Shown here piece by piece: positions 45,430 through 59,500 of a DNA stretch of 64,000 nucleotides. Within the stretch, counting starts at the first letter, position 1. The number at the start of each line of letters is the position of its first letter. Below the pieces are notes generated by a model that was given only the letters and a program-made list of their open reading frames with translations, had not been told where the DNA came from and did not search any database. The stretch lies in contig JAQGDQ010000249.1 in the NCBI GenBank assembly GCA_030141605.1, forward strand, positions 261,510-325,509. The letters are read 5' to 3'. A program made the translations under genes and the position numbers. The stretch comes from Tubiluchus corallicola. Lineage: Eukaryota > Priapulida > Priapulimorpha > Priapulimorphida > Tubiluchidae.

Positions 45430-45770
45430 AATACCTGCTGACTTGAACTGCTAAGAGAGTTTTATAAAAGGCTCACTTACAACCTTAGAGTTGAAGAGAC
45501 AGAGGAGACTTGATACAAATGTATCAAATTTTACATGGGTTAGGTGGCACTGAAAGAGAAAAAATGTTTACACTGACTAGTGATGGCAAAACCAAAGGGC
45601 ACTTTCTTAACTTTTTTAAAAGTAGATCCAAAACGGATTGTAGAAAATATTTTTCATGGAAAGAGTGATTAGAGCGGGGAATTTACTCCCATCTGAAATT
45701 GCTAAGCATTTTCAATGAACAGTTTCCAGAACAAGCAGGATAGATATTTAGATATGAAATATAGGGTTAA
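45430..45770 (+). mobile_element. LINE fragment, end of reverse-transcriptase ORF
   Basis: Broken reading of GHFLNFFKSRSKTDCRKYFS, then after a one-base shift RVIRAGNLLPSEIAKHFQ, the region after the RT domain of CR1-like non-LTR elements (usually TRGHS.KLFK.R...RKY.FS.RV...WN.LP). It is truncated on both sides and not functional. Confidence 0.65.
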
Positions 45771-45839
45771 AATGAGCTTGCTTGATTAAGCTCTATCACT
45801 CTTATACTTTAAAAGAGGCGGTATGGTATGGTATATATG

Positions 45840-46712
45840 ACAGACGGCAATAGTTTATTGAAAAAGGCCGAGCAAGTTTCTTGTATAGTGTAAGAGCATG
45901 ATGCCCTTAATTGTCCCTGCAACCCCCAGCCCCCGTCATATTGGTTACATCCAGTTTTGTGGTGAAAGCATTGCTGTTTACTGTTAATCTCTGCCCACCC
46001 TGGATTTCCCTGTTGGAGTCAGCTGTAACATTACCATCTGAAGCTGATAAGTTTGTTGCTTGTTGCTGTATAACTTACTATACTGTTTTAATAAACAGAG
46101 TTTATTTTTACTAAATAATCACATTTATTGTGATTTTGGGCTAGTGACCTTGTAACAGTTGCCACATAATTATGATTGGTTCTTATTCATCTGATGCGAT
46201 AAATGAAAGTTTCATTGACCACTGTGACCAGAGTGCTTAAAAATGTAAAATATCCTGTGCCATTTGTTGGGAAAGTTATCCCCGCAATGAAAACTTTAAG
46301 GGCCTAGGGAAGTGCATATTGTACTTTTCCTAAAAGCTGCACACACTGTTACAGGTGTTTCTCTGGTCATTATCTATGTCTGCGACTAGAGGCAAAGTCT
46401 ACACATTTTTAAAGGAAAAGCCAAGCCTTCTGGTAAGTTAGGAAAGGTTTCCTGCTTTTTTGAAACAAGTTGCACAAAAAACAGCGCTGTACTTCTCAGT
46501 TCGGAGGTGTTAATTTGTGTCATATTGCACACATTTGAGAGCTCATGCATGAGCACAGTGGTAAATTTGAAAACTGAATTTTTATCTTAAATTTGTCAAG
46601 TTTCAGTATATCTCACTGAATCTCATACATTGGCACTGTACTTCAATTTTTGTTTTTGCAAACACGCCCATGGAATGTTTGTGCTGTTGAAAATTGTGTT
46701 CATTTGTGATGC
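45840..46712. other. Upstream region of aminoacylase-1
   Basis: No gene recognised. It may include an upstream noncoding exon, since an acceptor-like TTACATTTTGCAG stands just before the aminoacylase-1 start codon at 47597. Confidence 0.35.
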
Positions 46713-46887
46713 CCGTAGTATTTGGGCTCACCCACCTTTAATTAAGTTTTGAATCTGTTTTTTAATTATCCAAAAATGCTTTTGCAGTTTTATTGGTCTT
46801 AAAATGTATAATTTTTACTGTACTTCAAGATTGGTTAGGATATGAAAAATCATCTAGTTTTCCTTTAAACATTTTGCTTTCATCCCA
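46713..46887 (-). repeat. Dispersed repeat family, member 2 (left arm of an exact inverted pair)
   Basis: Reverse complement of 47688-47862, with no difference noticed over about 175 bases. The 800 bases between the two arms contain the first coding exon of aminoacylase-1. Related to 13278-13412 and 55900-56075. Confidence 0.85.
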
Positions 46888-47596
46888 AGTTTGATAATGG
46901 GCATGAGTAATGTAAATGACCAAATTACTGCTTTTCCAATTTATTATTAAATATTAAAATTTTTGAAAACAAATGTTTGCTGTGCAAGTTTAATAATAAT
47001 TTTGTGTAGCTTGAGCAAGTAACTGTAGTAGCTTTTTTAAGAGCGATCTTTTTTTGTTATCGCACTTTGTAAGTTGTACTGAGTGCAGAAAGTCAGCTTA
47101 AATCATGTAGGTGTCCATATGATGTTTTTAACTTGTGTCTTGCACTGCCAGTATATGATCTTGTTCTGCTTTGATTCCTGCTTTCAAAACTACAAAAATT
47201 AATATGCAACTTTTAATAAAAATTGCAAGTATGCAGTTTTTATCCATTCAGAGTATCAAAGTTTGATTAATGACATGCTATAAAGTGAGATGTTTAGTGG
47301 TAAGTGTTTAGCATGCATAGTCAAACATTATGACTTCGAGAACTTGCAATAATCACTAGTGAAAGCTAGTTAGCTTGTCAACAGAGCGCTGCTTATGTTC
47401 CACAGAGTGCAAAGATCACTTTTAAGTTGCAGAAATTTGCCTGTCCCATTATCATTTTGTAGTTTTGCAGCATTTCTGCAATTTACATTTGTAATATTTG
47501 TTATTATTCTAGTTGTTGTTTTGAATTGAGAACTACTAAACTTTCATTTGTATACAATAATATTCAATATTAAACTTACATTTTGCAGGTGCTACA

Positions 47597-50500
47597 ATGA
47601 ATAAAGGAAATCAATCAAAAAGCGAAAGTAGAGCGGTGTCGAATTTCAGAGAATATCTGCGAATTAAAACTGTGCAACCTGATCCAGTGGGATGAAAGCA
47701 AAATGTTTAAAGGAAAACTAGATGATTTTTCATATCCTAACCAATCTTGAAGTACAGTAAAAATTATACATTTTAAGACCAATAAAACTGCAAAAGCATT
47801 TTTGGATAATTAAAAAACAGATTCAAAACTTAATTAAAGGTGGGTGAGCCCAAATACTACGGTACGCATCAGTATTGTTATTTAGAGTGACCTTTTAGCT
47901 TTTTAGTCGGGTTATAATAAAGTGTGACCCGGACAAAAAGAGTGTATGGCTGAATTCTTGCACAGACACCCAGAAAGTCGTCTGGAACAATATATTAAAA
48001 ATCGTTGTAAATTCACCTTGGGGGGGGGGGGGAAATATGGTGCTTTTAATTCAGAATGGCCACCAATGTAGCATTAAAGTCAAAATAACTCAACATGGAG
48101 GCATTTAAGAGAGCATAAAGGTATTACCAGCTGATATAAAAGTGCATATGGCTTATCAGAAAAATAGTGTTTCGAGGTCATTAAAATCTGGCCAAAATGG
48201 TGGTCAGTGTAGAATTAAAATAAAAATAACTCAACTAGGTGGCATATAAGTTCGCGAATATGTATTGCCAGCTGGTAAAAACACAGTCCGTAACACATAG
48301 CATCCACAAGTACGTGTATACTCTATAAGTCATCAACTATGTTGTTAATCTCAAGTGTAGCATCAGTCAGTTCCTCCTTGTTTTGGCAACTCTACCCGCA
48401 ACAATTGTAACAAGCTGCCACACAGTACAAACAATGTGCTCGGCAAGAGCATATGCAGCCGTAAAAGCTGACTTGCACTTACACTGAACAACAATCAAGA
48501 TGTCTGATGGAACACTGGCAAAAACTTGTTACCTTTATATTCAGAACTCCACTCTTGGGGATTGTAAGTTACAGGTGCTGGTGCACACATAGGCTGTGAA
48601 AATGTCTAGCATGCTCTGTTGGTGGTAGAACTTGTGGTCTTACTATACAATTTGACAGCTATACAGTTCGTGTAACGTGCATACCCGAATTCATTAAGGA
48701 CACCTTTTTCTTTCCCTGATTACAGAAAATTTAAGCCCTGCAAAAGTAATTTGCTCAAGTGTGGCATCTTCTTTATGAAATATATTGCTTATGTGCTGGA
48801 CTGTCAGCATTTTTAATTTTTTCAGTACATGTATGTTACTTTTCCCCTGACCTTACGTAGCCGGCTACCGGCTTTGTGTCAAAATCACTCCATGCGTGAA
48901 AAAAATGTGCTGTGCTGCAAGCCTGTTTTGTCTAGTACTGTTCGTATTGACAACTGCAGGGAAGAAGTATACATCACTCATATTTTCTCTAAAATGGTAC
49001 AGTAATAGAGCAAAAATGTCTGCGTCATCAGCTACAACTACAGTTTGGTTACCCTTTTGACAAATTTCCAGTGTGGAAGATACACTTAGAGTATCAGCAT
49101 TGCTTTCACTTTGTAGAACTTTATGACCTGATTTTAATAAGATATTGACTAGCATTTTCAAAAACTGATTTTTATTTTTTCATTTTTGTAGGGAATACCT
49201 GCTGTATTCAGTGTACGGCCATGTTTTCTGCAATTTTGATATAGGCTGATGTTTTACCACATGTTCTTCTAGCACGCTCCTGATTTTTTGTGGTTGGCCC
49301 ATTTCTGTAATCATCAAATATAACAGTGCAAGCACCATAGTTGTGTTGGATATATTTCACATATTGTAAAGCAGGGTCTCCATACATTGATGCTGGTTTC
49401 CAGTGCTCAATGCAGCAATGCATCACCATCTTTTTTCCTGTGATTGCATCAATGTTTTCAAAAGGCAAATTATTTAGTGAGATGACCTTGACTTTGAATG
49501 ACATTGAAACTCTGATGGCCATATGCATGTTTATATCATCATCCTAAATGCCACCTAGTTGAGTTATTTTGATTTTAATGCTGCATTGGCAGCCATTTTG
49601 AATTTGAAGCCCTATAACTTTTTTCCCAAAAGTTGATTTTTGGCGATTGTTCTGGACGACTTTCTGAGCGTCTGTGCAAAAATTCAGCCATACCCTATTT
49701 TTGTCCGGGTCATGTATTTTATTGGGTTAATTTGACTGGACTATTTGGAAAGGTGCCTTGAGAACAGAATTAGTTGAATAAGAGTTCGAGGAGAGATGTA
49801 CGTATGTGTCTGAAACAGAGAAACGGAGAGAGAGAGAGAGAGAGCGAGCAAAAGCACAAGGTTCTATGTTCAAATCCTGGTTGGACCACAATAATTTTTA
49901 AGCATGATGTTTCTCTTATTATGCATATTAATATTATTTGATTTTGGTGTAGATGCTGCTATCACTTTTCTGAAGAGGCAAGCAGATGAATTGGGATTGC
50001 CATTTCAAGTAGTAAAGGTTATTATTTTTTGTTGTGTCGTACCTTTTTGCTTATGTATTATAAATGAAATAAGGCTACTACAACATGCAGGTAACATGCA
50101 TGAACTAATTGACTAGCTTGCTGTAAATTTAATGTGATGTGTTTAATGTTGCTTTTGCTTCTAGTAAATGGCTTGCAAAATATTAATGTGTATGACAACA
50201 TCACTTTTGTTTCATTTCAGATATCTTCTCGTTTACAACTAGCTGTACTAACTTGGGAGGGAACAGATGCATTACTTCCTTCACTTTTACTCAGCTCTCA
50301 CATGGATGTTGTTCCCGTATTTCTGGTAGCTGTTCTGCTGATTTCGTAAATTTTCTACTAAAATAAGTAAAATAAGGAGACGCGGCATAATGAAGTTGCA
50401 GTATGATGAAATTAGAAGTTATATGACATAGCTTGTTTTATTAGAAACCAGCTAGTGCTACTGGTTACAAAAGTTCATGTCAGTTAAGAAAATTATTTAA

Positions 50501-53500
50501 ATTTTGGATACATTGAAATATAATGCTGATAATTGTTTGCTTAAAATTGAAAGGAAAGGCCTAGTCCCTTAGAATTTTGGATTTATTTGACTGTTATCGC
50601 TTAAACTTAGAAAAACATAACAAAGAAATTTGCAAAAAAACTGTTTGTAAATCATAAAGTTAATTTGTACTACCGCTATTAGAAATTTTCAGGCATGGTG
50701 GTAGCTGCTATTCACTTGAAAATTGTGACACAACTGGTGGACTTCGTGACTTTTCGCAAGCCACAGTGTGAATAATTTAAAATGATTCAAACTTCTGCGG
50801 TTTACCTAATGTTAATGCAAAAATATCATAAACCGGCTGTCTAATTTTTTGTAAAAACTTATTATACTTTTGACAAATTTTTAGATGTGCTAATTTTCAT
50901 CAATTGTTGAATGAAATCATTAGTGGAAGTTTGGGTGTTCAAAGTAGGAGCATCCAAGCGTGAAATTATCGCAACTCTAAAGTGATTTTACTAATTACAC
51001 GTGGCATTTATCTCACTTTTATTACTAAATCCTTATAACATTTTTTGCAAACGCTAAAATAAGCCTAACTTCCCAGAAGGTTTGGCCATTTCTTTAATGT
51101 CAAATGCCAATTTTATGCTTTGTATTTTTATAGGACCACTGGAAGTACGATCCTTTTGAAGCAGTGAAAGATGACAAAGGAAACATCTATGCTCGTGGAA
51201 GTCAAGATATGAAGAGCATTGGTATACAGTATGTAATCCTAGTTATTCGCCTTAATCATTTTCATTTCCTTTTCAATAGAGTGTAATTGTTCCTGCCGGA
51301 CAGCATTAAGAGTGAAGAATTTCTCTGATTCGTTAACTTTTACACTTGGGATATTCAGTCATTCTGGAATTGGTAACTATCCATATTGCCTTTAATTGAC
51401 AGCAGCTGAATAATATTAGTGTGTTATTTTATCTTCATCTAGTTGCAGCTGAAATTTGAACTGAATTAATTTAAATAGAGGAAGTGAAGCCATTTTTGGT
51501 TATGCACTTGCTAAGTAACTCCATAAAGAGGTCTGTTTCACCGTGTTTTGTTCTCATTTGTGAAATAAGTTTTTATTCATAAAAAAACAGATTCTGTAAT
51601 TATGGCAAATGGTGTTTTAAATGAAATAATGCATGCGACATTTCATGACTTTTCACATGAGTTGGGGCTTCGGAATGATCCAAGCTGCTGTTTGGGTGCG
51701 ACATATAATTAGCCTATCGGAATTTGCGCAATAAGATTCGTTTATTTTTAAGGTCTTATTTTCAGAAATACGATATTTAAGCAGCAGTGGTGGTTCAAAG
51801 ACAATGGTTCTTTTAATGCTCTTTTCTTATATCTGTTTTTCTGATTGTGCTAGACATTCTTAAATTATTACAGGAAAATATTTTTAATTAATACTATTGA
51901 TAGTACATATATTACAAATATTACATATTTATAGATTTAAAACAAATCCTGTGCTTTTGCAAATGTAACCGTTTATGTTGAGTAAATGCTAAAGATATAT
52001 AAAAATTATTTTTCTTACTTTTTATTGGTATTACTATGGTAGTCTACTTAAATGCAGTCATGTATGTACTTTCTATTTACATTTTAGATACCTAGAAGCT
52101 ATTCGTTTGTTGAAAGGCAAAGGGAAAAGATTCAAGAGAACAATTCATATATTATTTACACCAGGTAATTATCTTTCTATTAGTTTTATTTGTGCAGCAG
52201 ACGAACGTTTATTTTAGGAACTTAAAATAGACTTTTTGCTGCATTTGGTTTTAAAATGATTAGTCCTAAAGAAATTTGTAATTTCTTGATGTAGTTTACT
52301 GATCTTCTTTATATTTTTGGTTGCTTTTGAATGTTTTTGGCTGTTTAGCAAGCTAGGAGGTTCTTGATGTCACAATAAAATATTCCTGTGCACAATCATT
52401 TCTACCGCTATGGCAAGCCCTTGTTGCTGTCATGAAGTGCTTTACTTAAAAATGAATGTAGGTAATAGTTTATCTAACAAGTGAATTTGAAGATTATGCA
52501 TCATGTTCCGTCATTACAACTGTAGTCATCAGTAATACTTGAAATTCCATACTTATTAAAAAAAGTGATTTCTATAAGATTTAAAACTTTTTTTTATACA
52601 ACTGTCAAATGGCATTATTTGAATGTACGCATACAATGGCATAAAGATTGCCGTCTTTGTTTCGCATGTTTGGCTCGAGAAGGACCTATGAGGTACAGAA
52701 AGCAATTTGTTTACTGATGTTTGTTTACTGGTCTTTGGTGACCGCATAACTGTATTTATAGTGTCATTCATCTCGCGCAACAAAAAATGACAGTTCCTCA
52801 AATTTAATACCGCTAACAACGAACTGATAAAAAATCAAAAGAAACAAGCTTTGCAGTAAGTTTATAATAAAATAAATGCAGTAGTTGTAACGAGAGTAGG
52901 ATTTTAAGTTGCAAAACTTATATTATAGTGAGGGTTTACTTTGACGTTAAGTGTTAAGGCAACACTACATGAATGTATATATTTATTAGTTTTTATCTAC
53001 TAACAATCATTAACCGTTATGGAAATAATAGCTTTTAAAGCTATTTATAATATATCTATGTCGAAAATAAATTTATGTTCACATGCCTTTGGTCTCAGCA
53101 CTTATTTGATTAAATGATTATTGTGAATAATGCAACTATCTATACTGTATTTTCTGGCATTTCTGCATTTTTCAGATTTAATGCCACAAAATTTTTTCGT
53201 TTTATGGTATCTCATCTCTTTACAACTGATATTGTAAATCATTTAGTAAGTCCAAACTTATTAGACAATGTAATGGTCTTGTTTCGAATTATTATTTTAT
53301 TACTTTAGATGAAGAGATTGGATCTGATGGCATTAGACTGTTTATTGAGACACCGGAGTTTAAGAAACTTAATGTTGGCTTTGCTTTGGACGAGGGATAC
53401 GCAAATCCGACGGATAAGTTCACTTTGTTTTATGGAGAGAGGTGCATATGGTGTAAGCTATGGTTTGTATTGTGGTTGATAGCTTTGTTTGGTAGCTGCA

Positions 53501-56500
53501 GTTTGATCCGAAGTTGAATTTTACACATTTATTGCTTACCAGTGGTTTTTCCTGTAGATCACTGTGTGGTTACCGGGTAAGATTGTACTCACGTACATTC
53601 ACTTTGCCCATTGTAAGGCTGAATGTAAGTGTTTTAATTATAGCCTTGTTTACGTGGGAGAGAATATACAGGATGGGTCCTAGATCTTAATCCCTTTCAG
53701 ACCATTAATGACTTGTCCGCTTTTACCCCTGTTTACACTACCTGTAGATACATAAATTTATTTTTCCTCTGTGTCAATGAAAACACAGTATCAGGGCTGC
53801 TCATGCAATGAAAAATGCTTGGTCAGGGTTATGCCCTGACTAGTTACTATACTGTGATGCAGCAAAGAGATATACAACTAGTGTCTGTTCTGTTTACGAA
53901 ACAAGATTGTTCCGGGTCCAGGCTATGAACATCTTCATATGGAACATAGTTATGGAAACTTTTACGCTTAGTGGTCTTTTGGGCTGTGTGTGTGTTCATT
54001 AAATCCAATTCTAGAAAGTCTAGACTATTTTCCGTCTAGTGTAAACTGGGTTCATATAATATTTTTGTCTACCTTGCTGTTTTTGCATTTTGTTTTGCAA
54101 CTGCTGAATATAAATTTGCACTTGAAATTGTCAGAAGTTAGTGTTTTTCACTGTCATGCTATTTACTTTTTATAACTGGCTAATGTTAAACAGACTTGAA
54201 ATTGTAGGCAAAACTCATTATAATATGAAACAGCCTGGCATGACTTGCAAATAAAAGTTAAATATTGTCTTTTGTTGTATCTGAAAGTTATTATCAACTT
54301 GCTCATATTGTTGAAAGACACGTCTGTTCAGTTAACAGATGTCAGCCATATTTGTTGCAGCTGCAAAAACAATCTGTATTTTTAAATGTGTTTTTCAGGG
54401 GTTAAGGTTTCTTGTCGTGGAAGTCCGGGTCATGGTTCACAGTTTATTGAGGATCACGCTGCAGGAAAGCTAGTACGTGTTGTTAGCATTAACCGTAGAG
54501 TGCATTAGCTTCACCTAGCTTTTTACTTGAAGAGCAGGGATGTTACGAGAAGTGAAATTTTTGGAAAACAAAATACTGTACTATATAAGCTTCTTGGGCT
54601 TAATTGGTTACATTAAACAATGGTTACATTAAACAATGGTTACATCAAACAATGGTTGCATTAAACAATTGTTATATCAAACAATGGCTACATTAAACAA
54701 GGTTACAATAAATGATGGTTACGTATTTCTAAAGCAACTATTTGCAGGAAAAACATACGAATATATTTTTCTTATTTTAGCTTCAACATAGATAAAATAC
54801 GTTTTAGGTATATTTTATGCGTAATACATCTCAGTCAATAATCAGTTTGTGACATACACAAAATGGAATATCTTTCCACTCAGTTGGTCTTGCAGTTTAA
54901 GAGGCATTAAAGCTGCCATTTGGACATAGTAAATTGTTTATGTTGGATACAACCTTGATTACATGATTGGGATATTTATTGTTTTCAGCAAAAAGTCATG
55001 AATTCTTTCCTTGGATTCAGAGAACAAGAGAAGAAGCGGTAAGTATTTTATGAGCCGTCATTTTTTTGGAAGAACAGCTGGTTAAGTAATTAAGCTTGAA
55101 TTCAGTTAAACTGTCATGCAGAATTTCAAGTGAAGCGTAGGATTTTTGTAAGACGTGCCGCTACAGTTTTACCATGCGCATGCTCACAGCTCTGTCATGC
55201 AGAAACAAAGGCACGTGACTGCCAGACTTGGTTATGGGCACTTTTGCCTCATTTTTCTTAACCACTTCACTGCCGCGCAATTTGTGTTCCAGCTGGCATG
55301 CAAGAATATTTTAGTAAAATGAAAAGTTGCTACTGCTATAGGCACTGCAATGTTATTATAGTATGGTTGTTACTACATCACAACCATTTCTATTGTTACT
55401 ATTGTCGTTGCTGCCATCATAACTGTTGTGATAACCACCCCCACCACCACCACCACCACCACCATCATCACCAGTGCCACTGCCACTGCTATTTGGGTCA
55501 GTCTTCCTCGTCACCCATGGGATGTAAACATTCTTTCCATAATATAAGGCGTGCATATTTTATAAGCACTTGTTAAATGTTGTTGTTAACGCTATACGCA
55601 CATGTAATGAAAGCTAGAAGTGCCTTGTTGATGTAACTTGCTTGCATTGAGTGTAACATAATTGATTAACGTGCGGATAAGAAAGTTTGTTATTATATTT
55701 CAGCTGCTCATTGGGTGCCATATGTTTGGGTGAAAATGCCTTAATATCACCTGGCAAATACAATGGAGAAATTTATTTGTTTATGGGAAAAAATTTGCCG
55801 TAACCAAAAGCTTTAACCAAATGCTTAAAAAATACTGACATTCACACGATTTCTCCAACTCTGTGTGACTAAAAAGAAACTGTAGTTTTTATATTTTGTT
55901 TTTCAAAATAAAATGAAGACAGGATGATTTTTCATATAGTGCCCCATTTTCAAGTCTGATAAAAAGCAAACATTTTAACACAGTTAATACTGCAAAAGTG
56001 CTTCTGATAATTAAATAATAGATTAAAATCTTAATTAATGGAGGGCGAACCCAACTAGTGATGACATCATAAACTAACATAGTTTGAGGACATAAAATCA
56101 ACAAAGATACAGGAATGCTATGCTGCAGTGGTAACGTAGCAGACGACAGCTTGGCAATAACAGCAATCTTTTTTGCTTATTTTGTATGTTTTTTGGCCAT
56201 GAATGTTTTGTAGCTTGTATACCATCTTTTTAGACAACAGAGGACACCACCGCTTTTTGTTTTCAAAGCTAGATTCCTCAATTGCACGTGGCGTGTGCAA
56301 GTATCATTGAGCCATACAGGTACTGAAGTGCTTAATCATGCTCCTTATTTAGACAGAATGGCAAACCTTCCATAGTGGGGTCAGTTATGGTTGGATGGGT
56401 AGCTCAGGTTTGGTTGTATTAGTCATTTTTTTCCACATTTGGCATTTTCTTGAACTCACCCATCAGATGCTTTTGGAGATTTGCACAAAAACATTCATAC

Positions 56501-59500
56501 AAACAAAACGAAAACAAAAACATTACATTGCAACATAATGTTTACTGAAATGTTTAATATCTCATTATTATATTTGTATTTTAGTTTAAGTGAAAATGGT
56601 CTTAAACTAGGCGACGTGATTACTGTTAACATGACTATTCTGGAAGGTGGAGTGCAACCAAACGTTTTGCCAGCCGTCATGTCGGCTGTGTTTGACATCA
56701 GGATACCTCCCACTGTCAATCTAAAGGTTAGTCAAAGTTTTCATGTCAAATTTTTGGCAGTGGTTCGTATTACATACAGCTGTGAACTGATAGAACATAT
56801 TGGGATAGATATTTATCTTTTAACCAATTGTAATAATAGTATATGTAGGGAATAGTGAATTTGAATTAACTGTTTTTGTGTAGGAATTCGAAGAAATGAT
56901 TGAGAAGTGGTGTAAAGATGCTGGAAGTGGCGTCACTTACGAGTTTCTACATGTTAGTATGCTTTCCTTTCTTTTAAAATGCTAATTAATATTGCAAAAT
57001 ACTAATTAATATTAATTATGCCCACTAAATTAAGACTAGTTTTTTCAATTTCCTGTTTTATTTCTTGATTTCTGTTGTTTCCTGAAGAAATGTACAGCAT
57101 AGAAAGGAAGTGATTATCACTGAGCAGTGTAAGTTGTTATAATAAAAATCCCCAGAGGTGAGTATCGAACCTGCATGAACCGCATAAAGTGCACGGATTT
57201 TGTCACTAAGCTACAGAACTTGCCACAAATTTAAACTTTATTATTACAATAAGGAGTGACACTTGTGCAGGTAATGCAGGAACATCACTCTCATTATTTT
57301 GAGTGACATTTCTCAAAACGGTGTACGTGATTATACATGGCTATCAAATAATGGTTTGCATTGCAGAAGACAACATGCCAAGCAACAACATCTACAGATC
57401 CTAGTGATCCTTGGTGGCGAGCATTTAAAAAAGCTTGTGACAAAATGTAAGTGTAGTACTATAAAATATTACATTTTGACAGTTAAGAAATTTAAAATAC
57501 CCACTGTTTGAACGAAGCGTTTTGTAATTGAGATGATTTTGCATTTTTTACATTTGTGTAGGTTTTCTGGCATTGTTTTTATTATTTTGTCACTTTTTCT
57601 GTGCATATATGATTTTCCATTTTTTGCCATATTCAGTTTGCTTTTAATCAATTAAAGTGCCATGGTCTTAGATATGTTATGAATTAATTTCTTAGTAATT
57701 TTGATGATCATCACGTAAAATGCATTCTCTGACTTTGTGTATAATACGTATTCACATACATATCAGTATACCGAGAAGCCATCACTAAAGTTATGCATCT
57801 ACTGCTGCATATAGAATGCAAAAAGAGTGATTATTAGGTCGAGGAGATAAACTATGACGAGTTCCTCGTAATGAGGATATGTATTGGATTTTATTTTAAT
57901 TACAGGGAAGTCGTTTTAGAAAAAGAAATTTTTCCTGCTGCAACGGACAGTCGATGTCTCAGGCAGGTACGTAAAACTTTAATTATCTATTTATTTATTT
58001 ATTTATTTACCACTTTATTTCACCTTATATACAAATGTATACACACAAACAATAAAATCCAAACTATGGCACACACAATGCTAAAAATCTGTACCTAAAA
58101 ATCATATAAAATTAGATATTAGACTAAAAAAAAATTATATGCACAGTTATGTAATTGAACCTGATAAAGATACCTGCGACCAGTGTAACACGAAGTTTGA
58201 CCTGTATCGTACATCAGACACATTCATAAAACTACTAATAATGAAATTGTGAGTTTTATCATCGATTCTAGACCAGATACTATAAGCAGCTTTTCTTATA
58301 TATATATATATATATTGCAAACATATACAATGCTCTTGTGCCGTAATCATAATTAAAAAATTTCTGACAGCAGTATTATACGCACACCTAAGTTTACGAA
58401 TATTGTGCGGATTAAACTTCACCCATAAACTAGAACAGTAGAACTGAGTACAGTATAATTGGAACAATATCTCTTTGTCATGTGCAGAACGGTTATGAAT
58501 GTCCTAATAATACAATTTGCTCTTATGCTAAATAATCTTAGCTGATTGACGATATCAGTATCATCATTTAGGTTATCACTCAAGTAATGGAAGAAGCTTT
58601 TAATTTTGCCATGAAGCCAGTAAAACATGGTTGTCTTTTTCCTGTCATTGATGTGAGAGATAAATAAGTGCCTTTAGTATAAGCACACCCAAGGACAGAG
58701 GTCGTTTCAGTCCCCCCTTTGCTTATTGTTAGAGATAAAGTTTCTTTATGCGGTCATGGTTGAAGAAATTAACACTACTTTGAGTACTGGTAATTTAAAG
58801 TCAAACTAAACCCTCACAATAATATAAGCTGTTACAACGTAAATTCCTACTCTCATTACAAATATTCAATTTATTTTATTATGAACTTACAGTAAAATTT
58901 GTTTCTTGACTTTTTATAATGTCGTTGTTAGTGGTATTAAATTTGAAGAATTGTCATTTTTCGTTGAGTGACATGAATGACATAATGAGTGCAGCTATCA
59001 GGTCACCTTTCTGTATGTGTGGGTAAACACGCGAAGTTTTGTAAACGACATCGGTAACCAAAGACGCTTTCTGCGCTACTTCATTCTCGCTCGCTTGTAT
59101 CATCTTTATATCAATGTACGTCTTCAAAACTCACCAGAAAAAGGTAATTTAATTTATAAGTTTCTTTTGTGTAAAAATAACTACAAATTCTTTGTGTAAT
59201 CATAATAATGCATAAAAAAGCTTCAATATCTGTTGATGTTATATGGGCTTTTAACTTATCAAAGTAACTAACATTCATATATATCAGCTCTATAAGTCAG
59301 CTCTATAATGATAATTTATAATGGCACCTTTATAACGCTACTTTTTTCTGTCATCTTTTACTCGCCCTTTTAAAACTTTGCGAGAAGGTTGTTGCTTTGT
59401 TCATTATCTTCATAGGACATTTACTGTGAAATTAACTTTGCTCGAACACACAAATACGTACAAATTACAACAGTTATTATTTTTCAGGCCGGATATCCTG

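Noticed and set aside
49855-49895. tRNA B-box-like GTTCAAATCC
   Set aside because: No A box at suitable distance and no pairing stems; it lies at the end of a GA-rich stretch.
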